Assembly (NCBI RefSeq): GCF_000724545.1
Contig: NZ_JHBV01000030.1
Span: 186,001 to 250,000 of the forward strand
Direction of reading: 5' to 3'
Source: Aureispira sp. CCB-QB1
GTDB taxonomy: Bacteria > Bacteroidota > Bacteroidia > Chitinophagales > Saprospiraceae
Length of the DNA: 64,000 nucleotides
The notes under the pieces were generated by a model. That model was not told the origin of the DNA. It made no database searches and saw nothing but the letters and a program-made list of their open reading frames with translations. Made by a program: the position numbers and the translations under genes. Numbering within the stretch: position 1 is the stretch's first letter; the number at the start of each line of letters is the position of its first letter. Shown piece after piece: positions 19,101 to 27,290 of the stretch.

Positions 19101-19149
19101 TAGTTAGCTGCGCTCACGAAGCACCACGAAGTAGCAGCGTAGCTAACTA
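19101..19149. repeat. intergenic palindrome, copy A
   Basis: A 49-bp element with 14-base arms TAGTTAGCTGCGCT / AGCGTAGCTAACTA (one mismatch) and a loop containing CACCACGAAGTAGC. Related sequences occur at 59575-59623, at 11117-11141 and in the core of the 185-bp repeat. Confidence 0.75.
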
Positions 19150-19197
19150 CTAGCTATAGCTCCTCTATTTATAAAAACGAATAGAACACATAATACA

Positions 19198-20634
19198 ATG
19201 AGAGACAAGGTAGCATTAATCGGAATTGGTATTTTACTGAGTGTTCATGCTTGGGCACAACCCGAAAACTTTAAATTTGGAATGGGCATTCCTGAGGGTC
19301 CTGACGCAGAGTATGACAATTTGCCTATCAAAGCAAAATTGACAAACGAAAGCTATAGAGCTGTAGACACAAAAGCATCCTTAGAAAAATATGCTCCTAC
19401 AGCAAAAAGCCAAGGTCAATATGGTACTTGTACGGCTTGGGCAGCTGGTTATTGCGGTCGAACGATTTTAGAAGCACAACGACAAGGGTGGGAATCGCAA
19501 TCTAAGATTGATGAGCATGCTTTTTCACCTGGTTTTATCTATCGAGTTACTACTCCTAAAACTAGTTGTAATGGGGCATTTGTATCTGAATGTGTCAAAA
19601 ACATCCAAACAATTGGGATTCCAAAGTTAAGTGATTATGATGAAGATTGTCCACAGACAGCCATTCCCAAAAGTGTTTACAAAAAGGCAGAACCTTATAA
19701 AATGACAGGCTATGCGACCTTATGGAATACCGCCAATCCTCTAACAGAAAAAGCACGGGTGCAAGCTCTCAAAAAAAGTATTGATGAAGGCAACCCTGTT
19801 GTTATTGCCATGTATGTTCCCAACTCTTTTTGTTATAGCAAGGGACCTACTTGGATAAAGAAAAGTACTGATATTGCTGATGGTAATCAAGGACATGCCC
19901 ACGGTCGCCATGCTATGTGCCTTATTGGTTATGATGATGAACAAGATGGTGGGGCTTTTAGAGTTCAGAACAGTTGGGGACCTGCTTGGGCTGACAATGG
20001 CTTTATTTGGGTAAAGTATGAAGATGCTGCTGAGTTTATTTATCAAGCAGTAGAAATGTTCAAAATGCCTTCTATTGCCAAAAAGGATGAAAAAAATAAA
20101 TTGGCAGGTTCTCTACAATTAGTCGAAAATACAGGACAAGAAATGAAAGCCAGTTTAAAGGGGGGAAATTATTATGAAATGAATAAGGCGTATCGTTCTG
20201 GTACTCGCTTTAGAATTTACTTAAACAACAATCAACCAGCCTATGTTTATGCTTTAGGTTCTGATAATAGTAATAAGATTTATCAAGTATTTCCCCATAA
20301 AAAGGGCGTTAGTCCTGCCTTGAATTATAGCAAAAATAGTGTTCCGATTCCTAGTGAAACACAACACGTTCGTATGGACGGCAATGTTGGCACCGACTAC
20401 CTTTGTGTGATTTACTCCAAACTGCCTTTGAATTTGGAAGACATCAAAAAATCAATCAGTAGACAAAGTAGTCGCTATAGCTTCCAAGAAAAAGTACAAC
20501 GGGTTTTAGGTAGTCAATTAATGTCAGGCGATGAAATAGTTTATAATGCTCAAGATGGTAAAATGAGCTTCAAAGCAGAAGCAACAGGAAAATCTATTGC
20601 TACTTTATTTGTGCAATTGGAACACATTGACTAA
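19198..20634 (+). CDS. secreted papain-like (C1) cysteine peptidase with DUF4384-like C terminus
   Basis: A 478-residue protein with a signal peptide (HAWAQ). The peptidase domain has the papain triad in order: Cys78 in QGQYGTCTAWAAGYC, His238 in GRHAMCLIGYDD, and Asn258 in FRVQNSWGPAW. The oxyanion glutamine precedes the cysteine. Residues about 310-430 resemble DUF4384 (GTRFRIYLNNNQPAYVYAL, then IYQVFPHKKGVSP), a domain elsewhere attached to caspase-like or kinase proteins. The propeptide is short. It lies directly downstream of the caspase-like gene on the same strand, and both encode exported cysteine peptidases. A 12-bp-stem terminator follows. The substrate is unknown. Confidence 0.88.
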   Translation: MRDKVALIGIGILLSVHAWAQPENFKFGMGIPEGPDAEYDNLPIKAKLTNESYRAVDTKASLEKYAPTAKSQGQYGTCTAWAAGYCGRTILEAQRQGWESQSKIDEHAFSPGFIYRVTTPKTSCNGAFVSECVKNIQTIGIPKLSDYDEDCPQTAIPKSVYKKAEPYKMTGYATLWNTANPLTEKARVQALKKSIDEGNPVVIAMYVPNSFCYSKGPTWIKKSTDIADGNQGHAHGRHAMCLIGYDDEQDGGAFRVQNSWGPAWADNGFIWVKYEDAAEFIYQAVEMFKMPSIAKKDEKNKLAGSLQLVENTGQEMKASLKGGNYYEMNKAYRSGTRFRIYLNNNQPAYVYALGSDNSNKIYQVFPHKKGVSPALNYSKNSVPIPSETQHVRMDGNVGTDYLCVIYSKLPLNLEDIKKSISRQSSRYSFQEKVQRVLGSQLMSGDEIVYNAQDGKMSFKAEATGKSIATLFVQLEHID

Positions 20635-20662
20635 AGAGCTTTCCATACAAACAGAATAATTT

Positions 20663-20704
20663 AAGCGTCTAAGAGATATTCGTTCTTAGACGCTTATTAT
20701 TTTT
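20663..20704 (+). terminator. terminator of the papain-like gene
   Basis: A perfect 12-bp stem AAGCGTCTAAGA / TCTTAGACGCTT with a 9-nt loop, followed by a T-rich stretch. It lies 28 bp beyond the stop codon. Confidence 0.85.
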
Positions 20705-20844
20705 GTTATGAGTCCATACAATTTAATCTAAGCCCCTCTACTAAAAGTCATCTCATTTTTTTTGACACTTTACTTTTAATTCTTACGCCCTATTTATATC
20801 TTGCATCCTATATCACATTATACCACAAACATCAAAAATCGACA

Positions 20845-21345
20845 ATGAAAACCTTTCGTCCAATTTTCATTTTTATCGTTGCTTTATGCACACTACTTCC
20901 TGTTTTTTTATTTGGGCAACATATTGAACCACCAACCCACCAAGCCGATGGACATCACAACAGTCTTATTTTTGAGATTTTAGAATGGGTAGAATTTATA
21001 GTCGACTTAGTTGGGATTACAATTCTAATCGTTGGCTTTATCAAAGGGATTTTGGTTTTCATAAAATGGGAAATTGACAATCTTAAAGGGGGCGACATCT
21101 ACGATGACATCATGGCACTTCGCAGTACATTGGGTTGGTACATCATACTTTCTTTAGATTTCTTAATTATTTCTGACATTCTCCACTCTGTCATCAAACC
21201 AGAATTTAATGATTTGGTAAACTTAGGTATCATTGTTATTCTTAGAACATCTATAGGATATTTCTTAGGTCGTGAGTTGATGGAATTACGACACGCCGAA
21301 CAAGAAGAAAAACGCCTTCATGAAGCCGAAAACTCAAACCATTAG
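20845..21345 (+). CDS. DUF1622 membrane protein
   Basis: A 166-residue protein with a hydrophobic leader (residues 8-25) and three further membrane segments. The hallmark of DUF1622 is seen in FEILEWVEFIVDLVGITILI and in LGWYIILSLDFLIISDIL. The last 20 residues are Glu/Lys/His-rich and cytoplasmic. The function of the family is unknown. Its 3' end overlaps the start of the VanZ-like gene by 26 bp, so the two are a transcriptional and probably translational unit. Confidence 0.88.
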   Translation: MKTFRPIFIFIVALCTLLPVFLFGQHIEPPTHQADGHHNSLIFEILEWVEFIVDLVGITILIVGFIKGILVFIKWEIDNLKGGDIYDDIMALRSTLGWYIILSLDFLIISDILHSVIKPEFNDLVNLGIIVILRTSIGYFLGRELMELRHAEQEEKRLHEAENSNH

Positions 21346-21718
21346 ACATATTTCATTGAGATTCATTCCTGTTGTAGGCTTCTTTTTATTTCTAATTTGG
21401 ATTATTGTTGATGCCGATTTAGGAACTCAAAACTTTTTTGTGAATTTTGCTCATAGCATCCCTTTAGGAGATAAAATAGGGCACCTGTGCATATTTGGTA
21501 GCTTGACATTATTGTTCAATTATGCCCTTCGCTGTACCACTATTCAGTTATTTGGATTTAACGTTTTAAAAGGGAGTTTTGGGGTTTTAATCTTTGCATT
21601 AGTAGAAGAAGCCTCGCAGCTGTTCTTTCCCACTAGAACATTTGATAGCCTAGACATCCTCAGCGATATCATAGGCATCTTAATGGCTTCTATTCTTGTA
21701 GAACGTTTTAATCGTTAA
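21320..21718 (+). CDS. VanZ-like membrane protein
   Basis: A 132-residue protein with about four membrane helices. The VanZ-like motifs are present: GDKIGHLCIFGSLTLLF (the D-K-x-x-H motif) and FALVEEASQLFFPTRTFDSLDIL (the E-x-x-Q-x-F and D-x-x-D pattern). VanZ contributes to low-level teicoplanin resistance in enterococci, but most Bacteroidota homologues have no known role. The ATG at 21320 lies inside the DUF1622 gene, out of frame, and this is the only start that keeps the first helix. Confidence 0.88.
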   Translation: MKPKTQTIRHISLRFIPVVGFFLFLIWIIVDADLGTQNFFVNFAHSIPLGDKIGHLCIFGSLTLLFNYALRCTTIQLFGFNVLKGSFGVLIFALVEEASQLFFPTRTFDSLDILSDIIGILMASILVERFNR

Positions 21719-21771
21719 CAATCAATCCCCTTGCAGCTTCTTCTTACCTTATAAGAAAGATGTCACCACTC

Positions 21772-22020
21772 CTACTTCACCATTCCTTTAGGAAACAAAG
21801 AAGTTCTCCCGCGTTTAGCAGCTTTAGGACTCAAAGCAGCTTTTTTTCGTGCCTCAATATCTGCCTTGTTATTTTCTTTAGCACGAGCAGCATTGTTGGG
21901 ATTGTACCCATAATCTTTTGTGTTGTGCACACTATTGTACGCAGGACAGGCAGGTCCTTGGTTACAAGCAGAAAAAGATAACATTCCAAACAACAAGAAG
22001 CACAGAGCAAGTAATTTCAT
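21772..22020 (-). CDS. small lipoprotein
   Basis: An 82-residue predicted lipoprotein: leader LLALCFLLFGMLSFSAC with Cys19 as the lipidation site, then PACPAYNSVH and a Lys/Ala/Arg-rich tail. I take the ATG at 22020, which starts the signal peptide; the frame extends upstream to 22110 without adding anything plausible. I recognise no named family; short basic lipoproteins of this type are common in Bacteroidota. It converges on the VanZ-like gene. Confidence 0.7.
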   Translation of the reverse strand: MKLLALCFLLFGMLSFSACNQGPACPAYNSVHNTKDYGYNPNNAARAKENNKADIEARKKAALSPKAAKRGRTSLFPKGMVK

Positions 22021-22393
22021 AATAAAATAATTATAATATTTAATTAGTAGGCTAACATCAGTCCGCTTAAAAATTGTATTCATTGAATCATACAAGATGA
22101 TTGACTTCATCAGATCGCTTTGCTTAATTTGCTGCGCTGCTTCTGTGTGATTTCAACAGAGTAATGTTTAATTAAAGTTACAAAAAAAAAGCTAGAACCC
22201 ACAATTAGTATACGATCAACCTAAGTAATTGTTGTTCTTACCATTGAGAATAACATCTTTTTAACAGCTAATATTAAACCTTTTGAGGTTTCAAGGTCTA
22301 AGCTTTTAACTTTTAAGGCTTGCTATTTCGTGTTTAAAATTGTAATTTAATAGTTTGAATCCGAACTTACCTCACCAAACAACATTATGCTTT
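22021..22393. other. divergent intergenic region, 373 bp
   Basis: Lies between the small lipoprotein gene and the haem/copper protein gene. A partial match to the intergenic palindrome arm (GCTGCGCTGCTTC) occurs near 22130. No gene or clear promoter box is seen. Confidence 0.4.
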
Positions 22394-23986
22394 ATGAAAA
22401 AAAGTTACTTACTTATAAGCCTTTTACTCCTATTAACAGGACAATCTATGGCACAAACCTATGCCGATGATGTCGCTCAAATTATCTTTGACAACTGTAC
22501 GTCATGCCATCATGCAGGAGGAATTGCACCATTCTCATTAATGACTTACTCGGATGTCTTTGGCATGGCATCTTCGATCCAAACAGAAGTAAACAATGGC
22601 AATATGCCTCCTTGGTCTCCAGATGATAATTATTCGGAGTTTGCGCATGCACGAAGTCTTACTTCTGCTGAAATTGCTACAATTAATAATTGGGTCAATG
22701 CTGGCGCACCACAAGGAAATCCACAAAACACGCCCGCTGCCCCAGTATACAATCCTAACAACTGGCAATTGGGCACACCAGATATGAGTGTCCGCATTCC
22801 TGATTATGTGAGTAAAGCCACCTTTGGAAATGACGATTATGTTTGTTTTTCGATTCCAACCAATTGGTCTACTTCTGAAACCATCCAAGCAATTGAAGTC
22901 ATCCCTGGCAATGCTTCTATCGTACATCATGTCTTAGTTTACATCGATGCCAACAATACTTATGGGACAGATACAAGCAGCCATAATTGCGGTGGTCCTA
23001 CTAATTTGCCTTTGATAGCAGGATTTGCGCCAGGTAGTTCTCCTGCTCAATTTCCAAACACTGCAAATCTTAAAATGGGAATTAATTTACCCGCCAATTC
23101 AAGAATTATATTTGCAATGCACTATCCCGAAGGTAGCCAAGGAATACTAGACAGTACCCGCATCAACTTTCACTTCTACCCACAAGGAACAAGTGGTGTT
23201 CGCCAAGTTACCGCCAACCCCGTTTTATCCGATTATTCTTTTAGCATCAATGCCAATACTGTAGATAGCGTAGATGCTTGGTTCCCTCCAGGTGGCAACT
23301 TGCCAATGTCTACCAATTTATCTTTATTCAGTATTTTCCCTCATGCCCATCTATTAGGGCAAAGCTTTATTGTTTATGCTGTTAATCACTCCCCTCCATA
23401 CGACAGAATTCCATTAATTCACATTCCAAAATGGGACTTTGATTGGCAAGGCTTTTATGTGTTCAAATACCTACAAAAACTACCTGTAGGCTACAAATTA
23501 TATGGGAAAGCCATTTATGACAATACAACCAATAACCCATTTAACCCCAACAATCCTCCTCAAAATATAAGTTTTGGGTTAAATACAACAGATGAAATGT
23601 TTTTGGTCTACTTTCAGTATATGAATTATCAACAAGGAGATGAGTTGATTAATATTGATAGTTTGCTACAATTGCAAACACCAACAGGAACAGAACCTAT
23701 TGCAATCAATGAAGGAGGATTGTTTTTAACCTCTTACCCCAACCCATCTAATGACTTGACAATGCTTCAGTATTATTTGCAACACACAACAGACATCTCT
23801 TTAGGCATTTATGACTTACAAGGAAAATTGGTAAAGCAACTGATTGTAGGAAATACCCTCAAAGGGGAACATTACACCTCTTGGGATGGCACCAATGATG
23901 CTGGAACCAAGGTACCTACAGGCATTTATATTAGCCAACTCCAAGTCAATGGAAAAACGATCACGAATAAGATCATAAGGAATTAA
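22394..23986 (+). CDS. T9SS-exported cytochrome c / copper type II monooxygenase-like protein
   Basis: A 530-residue protein with a signal peptide ending SMAQ; the ATG at 22394 is preferred to the in-frame TTG at 22355. A c-type haem site CTSCH (Cys35, Cys38, His39) starts the mature chain. The central part resembles the PHM/DBM ascorbate-dependent copper monooxygenase fold: SIVHHVLVYID (His178, His179), IIFAMHYPEG (His243), FPHAHLLGQ (His317, His319) and DEMFLVYF (Met402). The last 80 residues are a type A T9SS sorting domain (YPNPSNDLTMLQYYL, GIYDLQGKLV, KVPTGIYISQL). It should be secreted or surface-attached. The substrate is unknown. The haem may supply electrons to the copper centre; this is inference. 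Confidence 0.85.
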   Translation: MKKSYLLISLLLLLTGQSMAQTYADDVAQIIFDNCTSCHHAGGIAPFSLMTYSDVFGMASSIQTEVNNGNMPPWSPDDNYSEFAHARSLTSAEIATINNWVNAGAPQGNPQNTPAAPVYNPNNWQLGTPDMSVRIPDYVSKATFGNDDYVCFSIPTNWSTSETIQAIEVIPGNASIVHHVLVYIDANNTYGTDTSSHNCGGPTNLPLIAGFAPGSSPAQFPNTANLKMGINLPANSRIIFAMHYPEGSQGILDSTRINFHFYPQGTSGVRQVTANPVLSDYSFSINANTVDSVDAWFPPGGNLPMSTNLSLFSIFPHAHLLGQSFIVYAVNHSPPYDRIPLIHIPKWDFDWQGFYVFKYLQKLPVGYKLYGKAIYDNTTNNPFNPNNPPQNISFGLNTTDEMFLVYFQYMNYQQGDELINIDSLLQLQTPTGTEPIAINEGGLFLTSYPNPSNDLTMLQYYLQHTTDISLGIYDLQGKLVKQLIVGNTLKGEHYTSWDGTNDAGTKVPTGIYISQLQVNGKTITNKIIRN

Positions 23987-24014
23987 ATCAATTGTCCCCA
24001 CAATATTTTTTTTC

Positions 24015-24046
24015 AAAAGCTGCTCTGATTTCTCAGGGTAGCTTTT
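24015..24046 (+). terminator. terminator of the haem/copper protein gene
   Basis: A 14-base arm AAAAGCTGCTCTGA faces TCAGGGTAGCTTTT with wobble pairs and a 4-nt loop, 28 bp after the stop. Confidence 0.65.
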
Positions 24047-24221
24047 GTAATAATGTGCGCTTTTTTCTTAATTTAAATTATCTATTAGGCAAATGTCTAT
24101 CATACACCCTAAACTTATCTAACAAAAAAAATGTTATCCATTTGTTTTTCTAACAATAACTAGCTGTGCTGTTATTGTTACAATCCTTCAAAAAATAAAA
24201 ATCTAACTAACCTAAATTTAT

Positions 24222-25196
24222 ATGAAAAAAATAGCCGTTTTTACTTCTGGAGGCGATGCTCCTGGAATGAATGCCTGTATTCGTGCCGTTGTTCGTGCTG
24301 CCATTCATTATAACATCGAAGTGGTCGGCATTCGCAGAGGCTACAAAGGCATGATTAACGATGATTTTATTCCAATGAATTCCAAATCTGTAAGCTATAT
24401 CTTGCACAAAGGAGGAACCATTTTAGGTTCTGCTCGGAGCGATGAGTTTAGAACCGCTATGGGACGAAAAAAAGCCTATAACAACCTAAAAAAACATGGT
24501 ATTGACGGAATTGTTGCTATTGGTGGCGATGGAACGTTTACAGGAGCCAATATATTTATGCAAGAATATCCCGATATCGCCATAGTAGGGACGCCAGGAA
24601 CAATTGACAACGATCTGTACGGAACCGATTTTACGATAGGTTACGATACCGCAATCAATACCGCTATGGAAGCTATTGATAAAATCAAAGATACTGCCGA
24701 CTCTCACGACCGATTGTTTTTTGTAGAAGTAATGGGACGTGATGTTGGGTTTATTGCTGCTCGTGCAGGAATTGCAGCAGGTGCCAAAGCCATTCTTATT
24801 CCTGAAAGTAAAACCAACATTGATGAATTGGTTCAACAACTACTAGACAATGCAGCCAAGAAGAAGTTGTCAAATATTGTGGTGGTTGCAGAGGGGGATG
24901 ATGAAGGAGGTGCTTTAGAAATTTCTAAAAAAGTAAAAGCTCAAACAGATATTTTTGATATTCGTGTTACCATTTTGGGGCATATGCAACGTGGGGGCTC
25001 TCCCACTTGTATGGACCGGGTTTTGGCAAGTAGAGTTGGCGTTGCTGCTGTAGAAGCACTCAAAAAAGGGCAAAAAGGAGTTATGTTAGGGCAATTGCAC
25101 CGAGAAATTCACGCTACTCCTTTTGAAAAAGCAATTAAACACCACAAGAAAATGAGCACTGTTTTGGAAGATTTATCCAAAATTTTAGCTTTTTAA
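24222..25196 (+). CDS. pfkA: ATP-dependent 6-phosphofructokinase
   Basis: PfkA phosphorylates fructose 6-phosphate in glycolysis. At 324 residues it has the standard bacterial length. The motifs in order are SGGDAPGMNACIRAVVRAA, GGDGTFTGA, TPGTIDNDLYGTDFTIGYDT, FVEVMGRDVGFIA and GHMQRGGSPTCMDRVLASR. GGDG and PGTIDND carry glycine at the two positions that separate ATP-type from pyrophosphate-type enzymes (Asp and Lys in the latter), so ATP is the predicted phosphoryl donor. It stands alone between two terminators. Confidence 0.96.
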   Translation: MKKIAVFTSGGDAPGMNACIRAVVRAAIHYNIEVVGIRRGYKGMINDDFIPMNSKSVSYILHKGGTILGSARSDEFRTAMGRKKAYNNLKKHGIDGIVAIGGDGTFTGANIFMQEYPDIAIVGTPGTIDNDLYGTDFTIGYDTAINTAMEAIDKIKDTADSHDRLFFVEVMGRDVGFIAARAGIAAGAKAILIPESKTNIDELVQQLLDNAAKKKLSNIVVVAEGDDEGGALEISKKVKAQTDIFDIRVTILGHMQRGGSPTCMDRVLASRVGVAAVEALKKGQKGVMLGQLHREIHATPFEKAIKHHKKMSTVLEDLSKILAF

Positions 25197-25201
25197 AGAA
25201 T

Positions 25202-25240
25202 AAGCCTTGCTCCTTAATTTCTGAGCAAGGCTTTGTTTTT
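25202..25240. terminator. terminator between pfkA and hmp
   Basis: An 11-bp stem AAGCCTTGCTC / GAGCAAGGCTT followed by TG and a T-run. It serves pfkA and possibly the convergent hmp. Confidence 0.85.
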
Positions 25241-25266
25241 TTATTAATATACGAATACTTTTTGCT

Positions 25267-26475
25267 CTAAATATTAGCTGCTTCTAACTCTTCTGCTGGA
25301 CCGAAAAACTCATAATGAATATTCTCTGCCTCAATCCCCCAATTGTCTAACAGCTGAAGTGTCTTGGCCATAAATGGTGTAGGTCCGCAGAAATAAATAG
25401 CACTCTCTTTCAAATTTGGAATAGATGCCAAAATGCTCATATCTAAGTAACCTTTATGGTCAAAATCTTTCCCTAGTTCATCCGTCGCCAAAGGCTGATC
25501 ATACACCAATACTGTATTTACTTTCTTGCTCTTTCCTGCTTCAATTTCGCCGCCAAAAGCACGCACGTCACTGTTCAAAGCACACTGAACCAAAGTAACA
25601 GTTCTATCTGTTTGGCGAGTCAAATAATGATACATACTCATTAAAGGGGTAATCCCCACTCCACCAGCAATCAATACAACAGGCTTTTCTTCTGCTTGGA
25701 GCACAAATTCACCAGAAGGCATTCCGATACTCAATGTGGCTCCTTCCTCTATATGATCGTGCAAATAAACAGAAGCAATTCCGTCTGGAGTTCCCGTTTC
25801 CTTCTTCACGCTAATTCTCAAATAATCCTTGCAATTACAATCTGACAAACTATAATTTCGAGTATGTAAGTGATCTGTACCAGGAATATTTAGAGTTAAT
25901 CCAATATATTGACCAGGTAAAAATTTAGGGACGGTCGTTCCATCTTTGCGTTGTAAATAAAATGAAGTCACAACAGCACTTTCTTTTACTTTTTTGATTA
26001 CTACAAAGTCTTCCTGACCTCTAAATCCTCCTTTATCTTGCGCTCTATTCGCATACAAGTCTTCTTCTCTATTAATCAAAATATCAGCCAAAGCCTGATA
26101 AGCCTCTGCCCAAGCATTGACAATTTCAGGAGTGGCAGCCTCTCCTAGTACTTCTCCTATTGCAGCCAATAAATTTTCACCAACAATAGGATACATATCT
26201 GGTGTGATATACAAACTAGCATGTTTTTGAGCGATTGACTCTACTGCTCCCCCCAATACCTCTAATTGATCAATATACTTAGCATACATAAAAATCGCAT
26301 TAGCCAGTACTTTTGGCTGTGATCCTTTCTTTTGATGCGTCATGTTAAAGATATTCTTTAGTTCTGGATGTCTAGCAAACATACGCTTATAAAAGACTTT
26401 TGTAATAGATTCTCCGTGTTCTGCTAATACTGGCGCTGTTGATTTTACGATTTCTATCGTTTTATCTGCAATCAT
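25267..26475 (-). CDS. hmp: nitric oxide dioxygenase (flavohaemoglobin)
   Basis: Hmp oxidises NO to nitrate with O2 and NAD(P)H. The full 402-residue architecture is present: an N-terminal globin domain with the proximal histidine in QKHASLYITPDMY, a ferredoxin-reductase-type FAD domain with RNYSLSD, and an NAD domain with VLIAGGVGITPLMSMYHYL and IYFCGPTPFM. The C terminus HYEFFGP is typical. It is cytosolic. It is divergent from a Crp/Fnr regulator gene, and the 112-bp gap holds two FNR-type dyads and a TAnnTTTG element, so control by that regulator in response to NO or low oxygen is likely (inference). Confidence 0.96.
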   Translation of the reverse strand: MIADKTIEIVKSTAPVLAEHGESITKVFYKRMFARHPELKNIFNMTHQKKGSQPKVLANAIFMYAKYIDQLEVLGGAVESIAQKHASLYITPDMYPIVGENLLAAIGEVLGEAATPEIVNAWAEAYQALADILINREEDLYANRAQDKGGFRGQEDFVVIKKVKESAVVTSFYLQRKDGTTVPKFLPGQYIGLTLNIPGTDHLHTRNYSLSDCNCKDYLRISVKKETGTPDGIASVYLHDHIEEGATLSIGMPSGEFVLQAEEKPVVLIAGGVGITPLMSMYHYLTRQTDRTVTLVQCALNSDVRAFGGEIEAGKSKKVNTVLVYDQPLATDELGKDFDHKGYLDMSILASIPNLKESAIYFCGPTPFMAKTLQLLDNWGIEAENIHYEFFGPAEELEAANI

Positions 26476-26495
26476 TTCTCTTATTTTTATATACG

Positions 26496-26509
26496 ATGAT
26501 TTTCATCAT
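26496..26509. promoter_or_regulatory. FNR-type operator 1
   Basis: ATGATTTTCATCAT contains TGAT-N4-ATCA, the core of the Crp/Fnr-family consensus, as a perfect dyad. It lies 21 bp before the hmp ATG, downstream of the predicted hmp start site, a position expected to repress. Confidence 0.65.
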
Positions 26510-26534
26510 AATTATTAAATTGTCCTTATACTTG

Positions 26535-26542
26535 CAAATATA
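26535..26542 (-). promoter_or_regulatory. -7 promoter element for hmp
   Basis: Minus strand TATATTTG matches TAnnTTTG. The transcript would start near 26530. Operator 2, centred at 26572.5, would then sit near -42, the usual place for class II activation. Confidence 0.5.
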
Positions 26543-26565
26543 CTTCAAGTGTTAGGAGAAAACTT

Positions 26566-26579
26566 ATGATTCAAATCAT
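26566..26579. promoter_or_regulatory. FNR-type operator 2
   Basis: ATGATTCAAATCAT is a second perfect TGAT-N4-ATCA dyad, centred 70 bp from the first and ending 8 bp before the regulator's ATG. It suggests autoregulation as well as control of hmp. Confidence 0.65.
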
Positions 26580-26587
26580 ATAGAACA

Positions 26588-27184
26588 ATGATAGATCAAC
26601 AGATTTTACAACAATACCCGTTTAAAATAATCAATTATAAAAAAGGAGCCTATATATTTGAAAAAGGCAATACCCCAAGGTATTACTTCCAAATTATTTC
26701 AGGCGGAATTAAAATGAGCTATTACAACGATAAAGGCAATGAGTTTATACAAGGGATTTTTGGCAAGAATAAAAGTTTTGGAGAACCTCCTTTGATTGCC
26801 AATTTGAAATACCCTGCCAATGCTATTGCTCTAAGCAAATCTTCTATCATTCAAATCCCTAAAAGCAGTTTTGAGCAACTACTAACCGACCACCACTCGA
26901 TCCACTTAAACATTACCAAAATGCTTTCCAAACGTCTATACTTTAAAGCAGTGATGGCAAATGGGATTACCTCCAACTCGGCAGAGGAAGCAATCATTTC
27001 TTTATTCAACTACATCAAATTTAATGTCTATAACCAAACAGAAGATTTTAGTTGTCGAATCGATTTGACACGCAAGAACATTGCAGGATTGACAGGCTTA
27101 ACTACCGAAACGACGATTCGAAAAATAAAAGAAATGGAAAGTCAAGCTCGTCTAAAGATTATTGATGGAAAAGTGTATTATTAA
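26588..27184 (+). CDS. Crp/Fnr family transcriptional regulator
   Basis: A 198-residue regulator. The cyclic-nucleotide-binding-like beta roll covers residues about 20-115 (FEKGNTPRYYFQIISGGIKM, then GKNKSFGEPPLI). A dimerisation helix follows, and a helix-turn-helix ends the protein, with IAGLTGLTTETTIRKIKEME as the recognition region. No cysteine cluster for an Fe-S centre is visible at the N terminus, so it is not a classical oxygen-sensing FNR; a DNR/NO-sensing or ligand-free type is more likely (inference). It is divergent from hmp and has matching dyads upstream. Confidence 0.92.
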   Translation: MIDQQILQQYPFKIINYKKGAYIFEKGNTPRYYFQIISGGIKMSYYNDKGNEFIQGIFGKNKSFGEPPLIANLKYPANAIALSKSSIIQIPKSSFEQLLTDHHSIHLNITKMLSKRLYFKAVMANGITSNSAEEAIISLFNYIKFNVYNQTEDFSCRIDLTRKNIAGLTGLTTETTIRKIKEMESQARLKIIDGKVYY

Positions 27185-27203
27185 CTAGTATTTCTAAAAA
27201 AGC

Positions 27204-27241
27204 ATACTACACAAACTACTTTCGAGTACTTTGTGTAGTAT
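27204..27241. terminator. terminator between the regulator and cysQ
   Basis: A perfect 12-bp stem ATACTACACAAA / TTTGTGTAGTAT with a 14-nt loop between convergent genes. Confidence 0.8.
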
Positions 27242-27290
27242 TTATAATTTATAGCATTTCAATAATCCTCTGGGAGAGAAAATACTTTTC

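Noticed and set aside
16805-20634. Defence island around the caspase-like gene
   Set aside because: Both peptidases are exported and the neighbours are housekeeping or envelope genes. No nuclease, toxin, gasdermin-like or phage gene is nearby.
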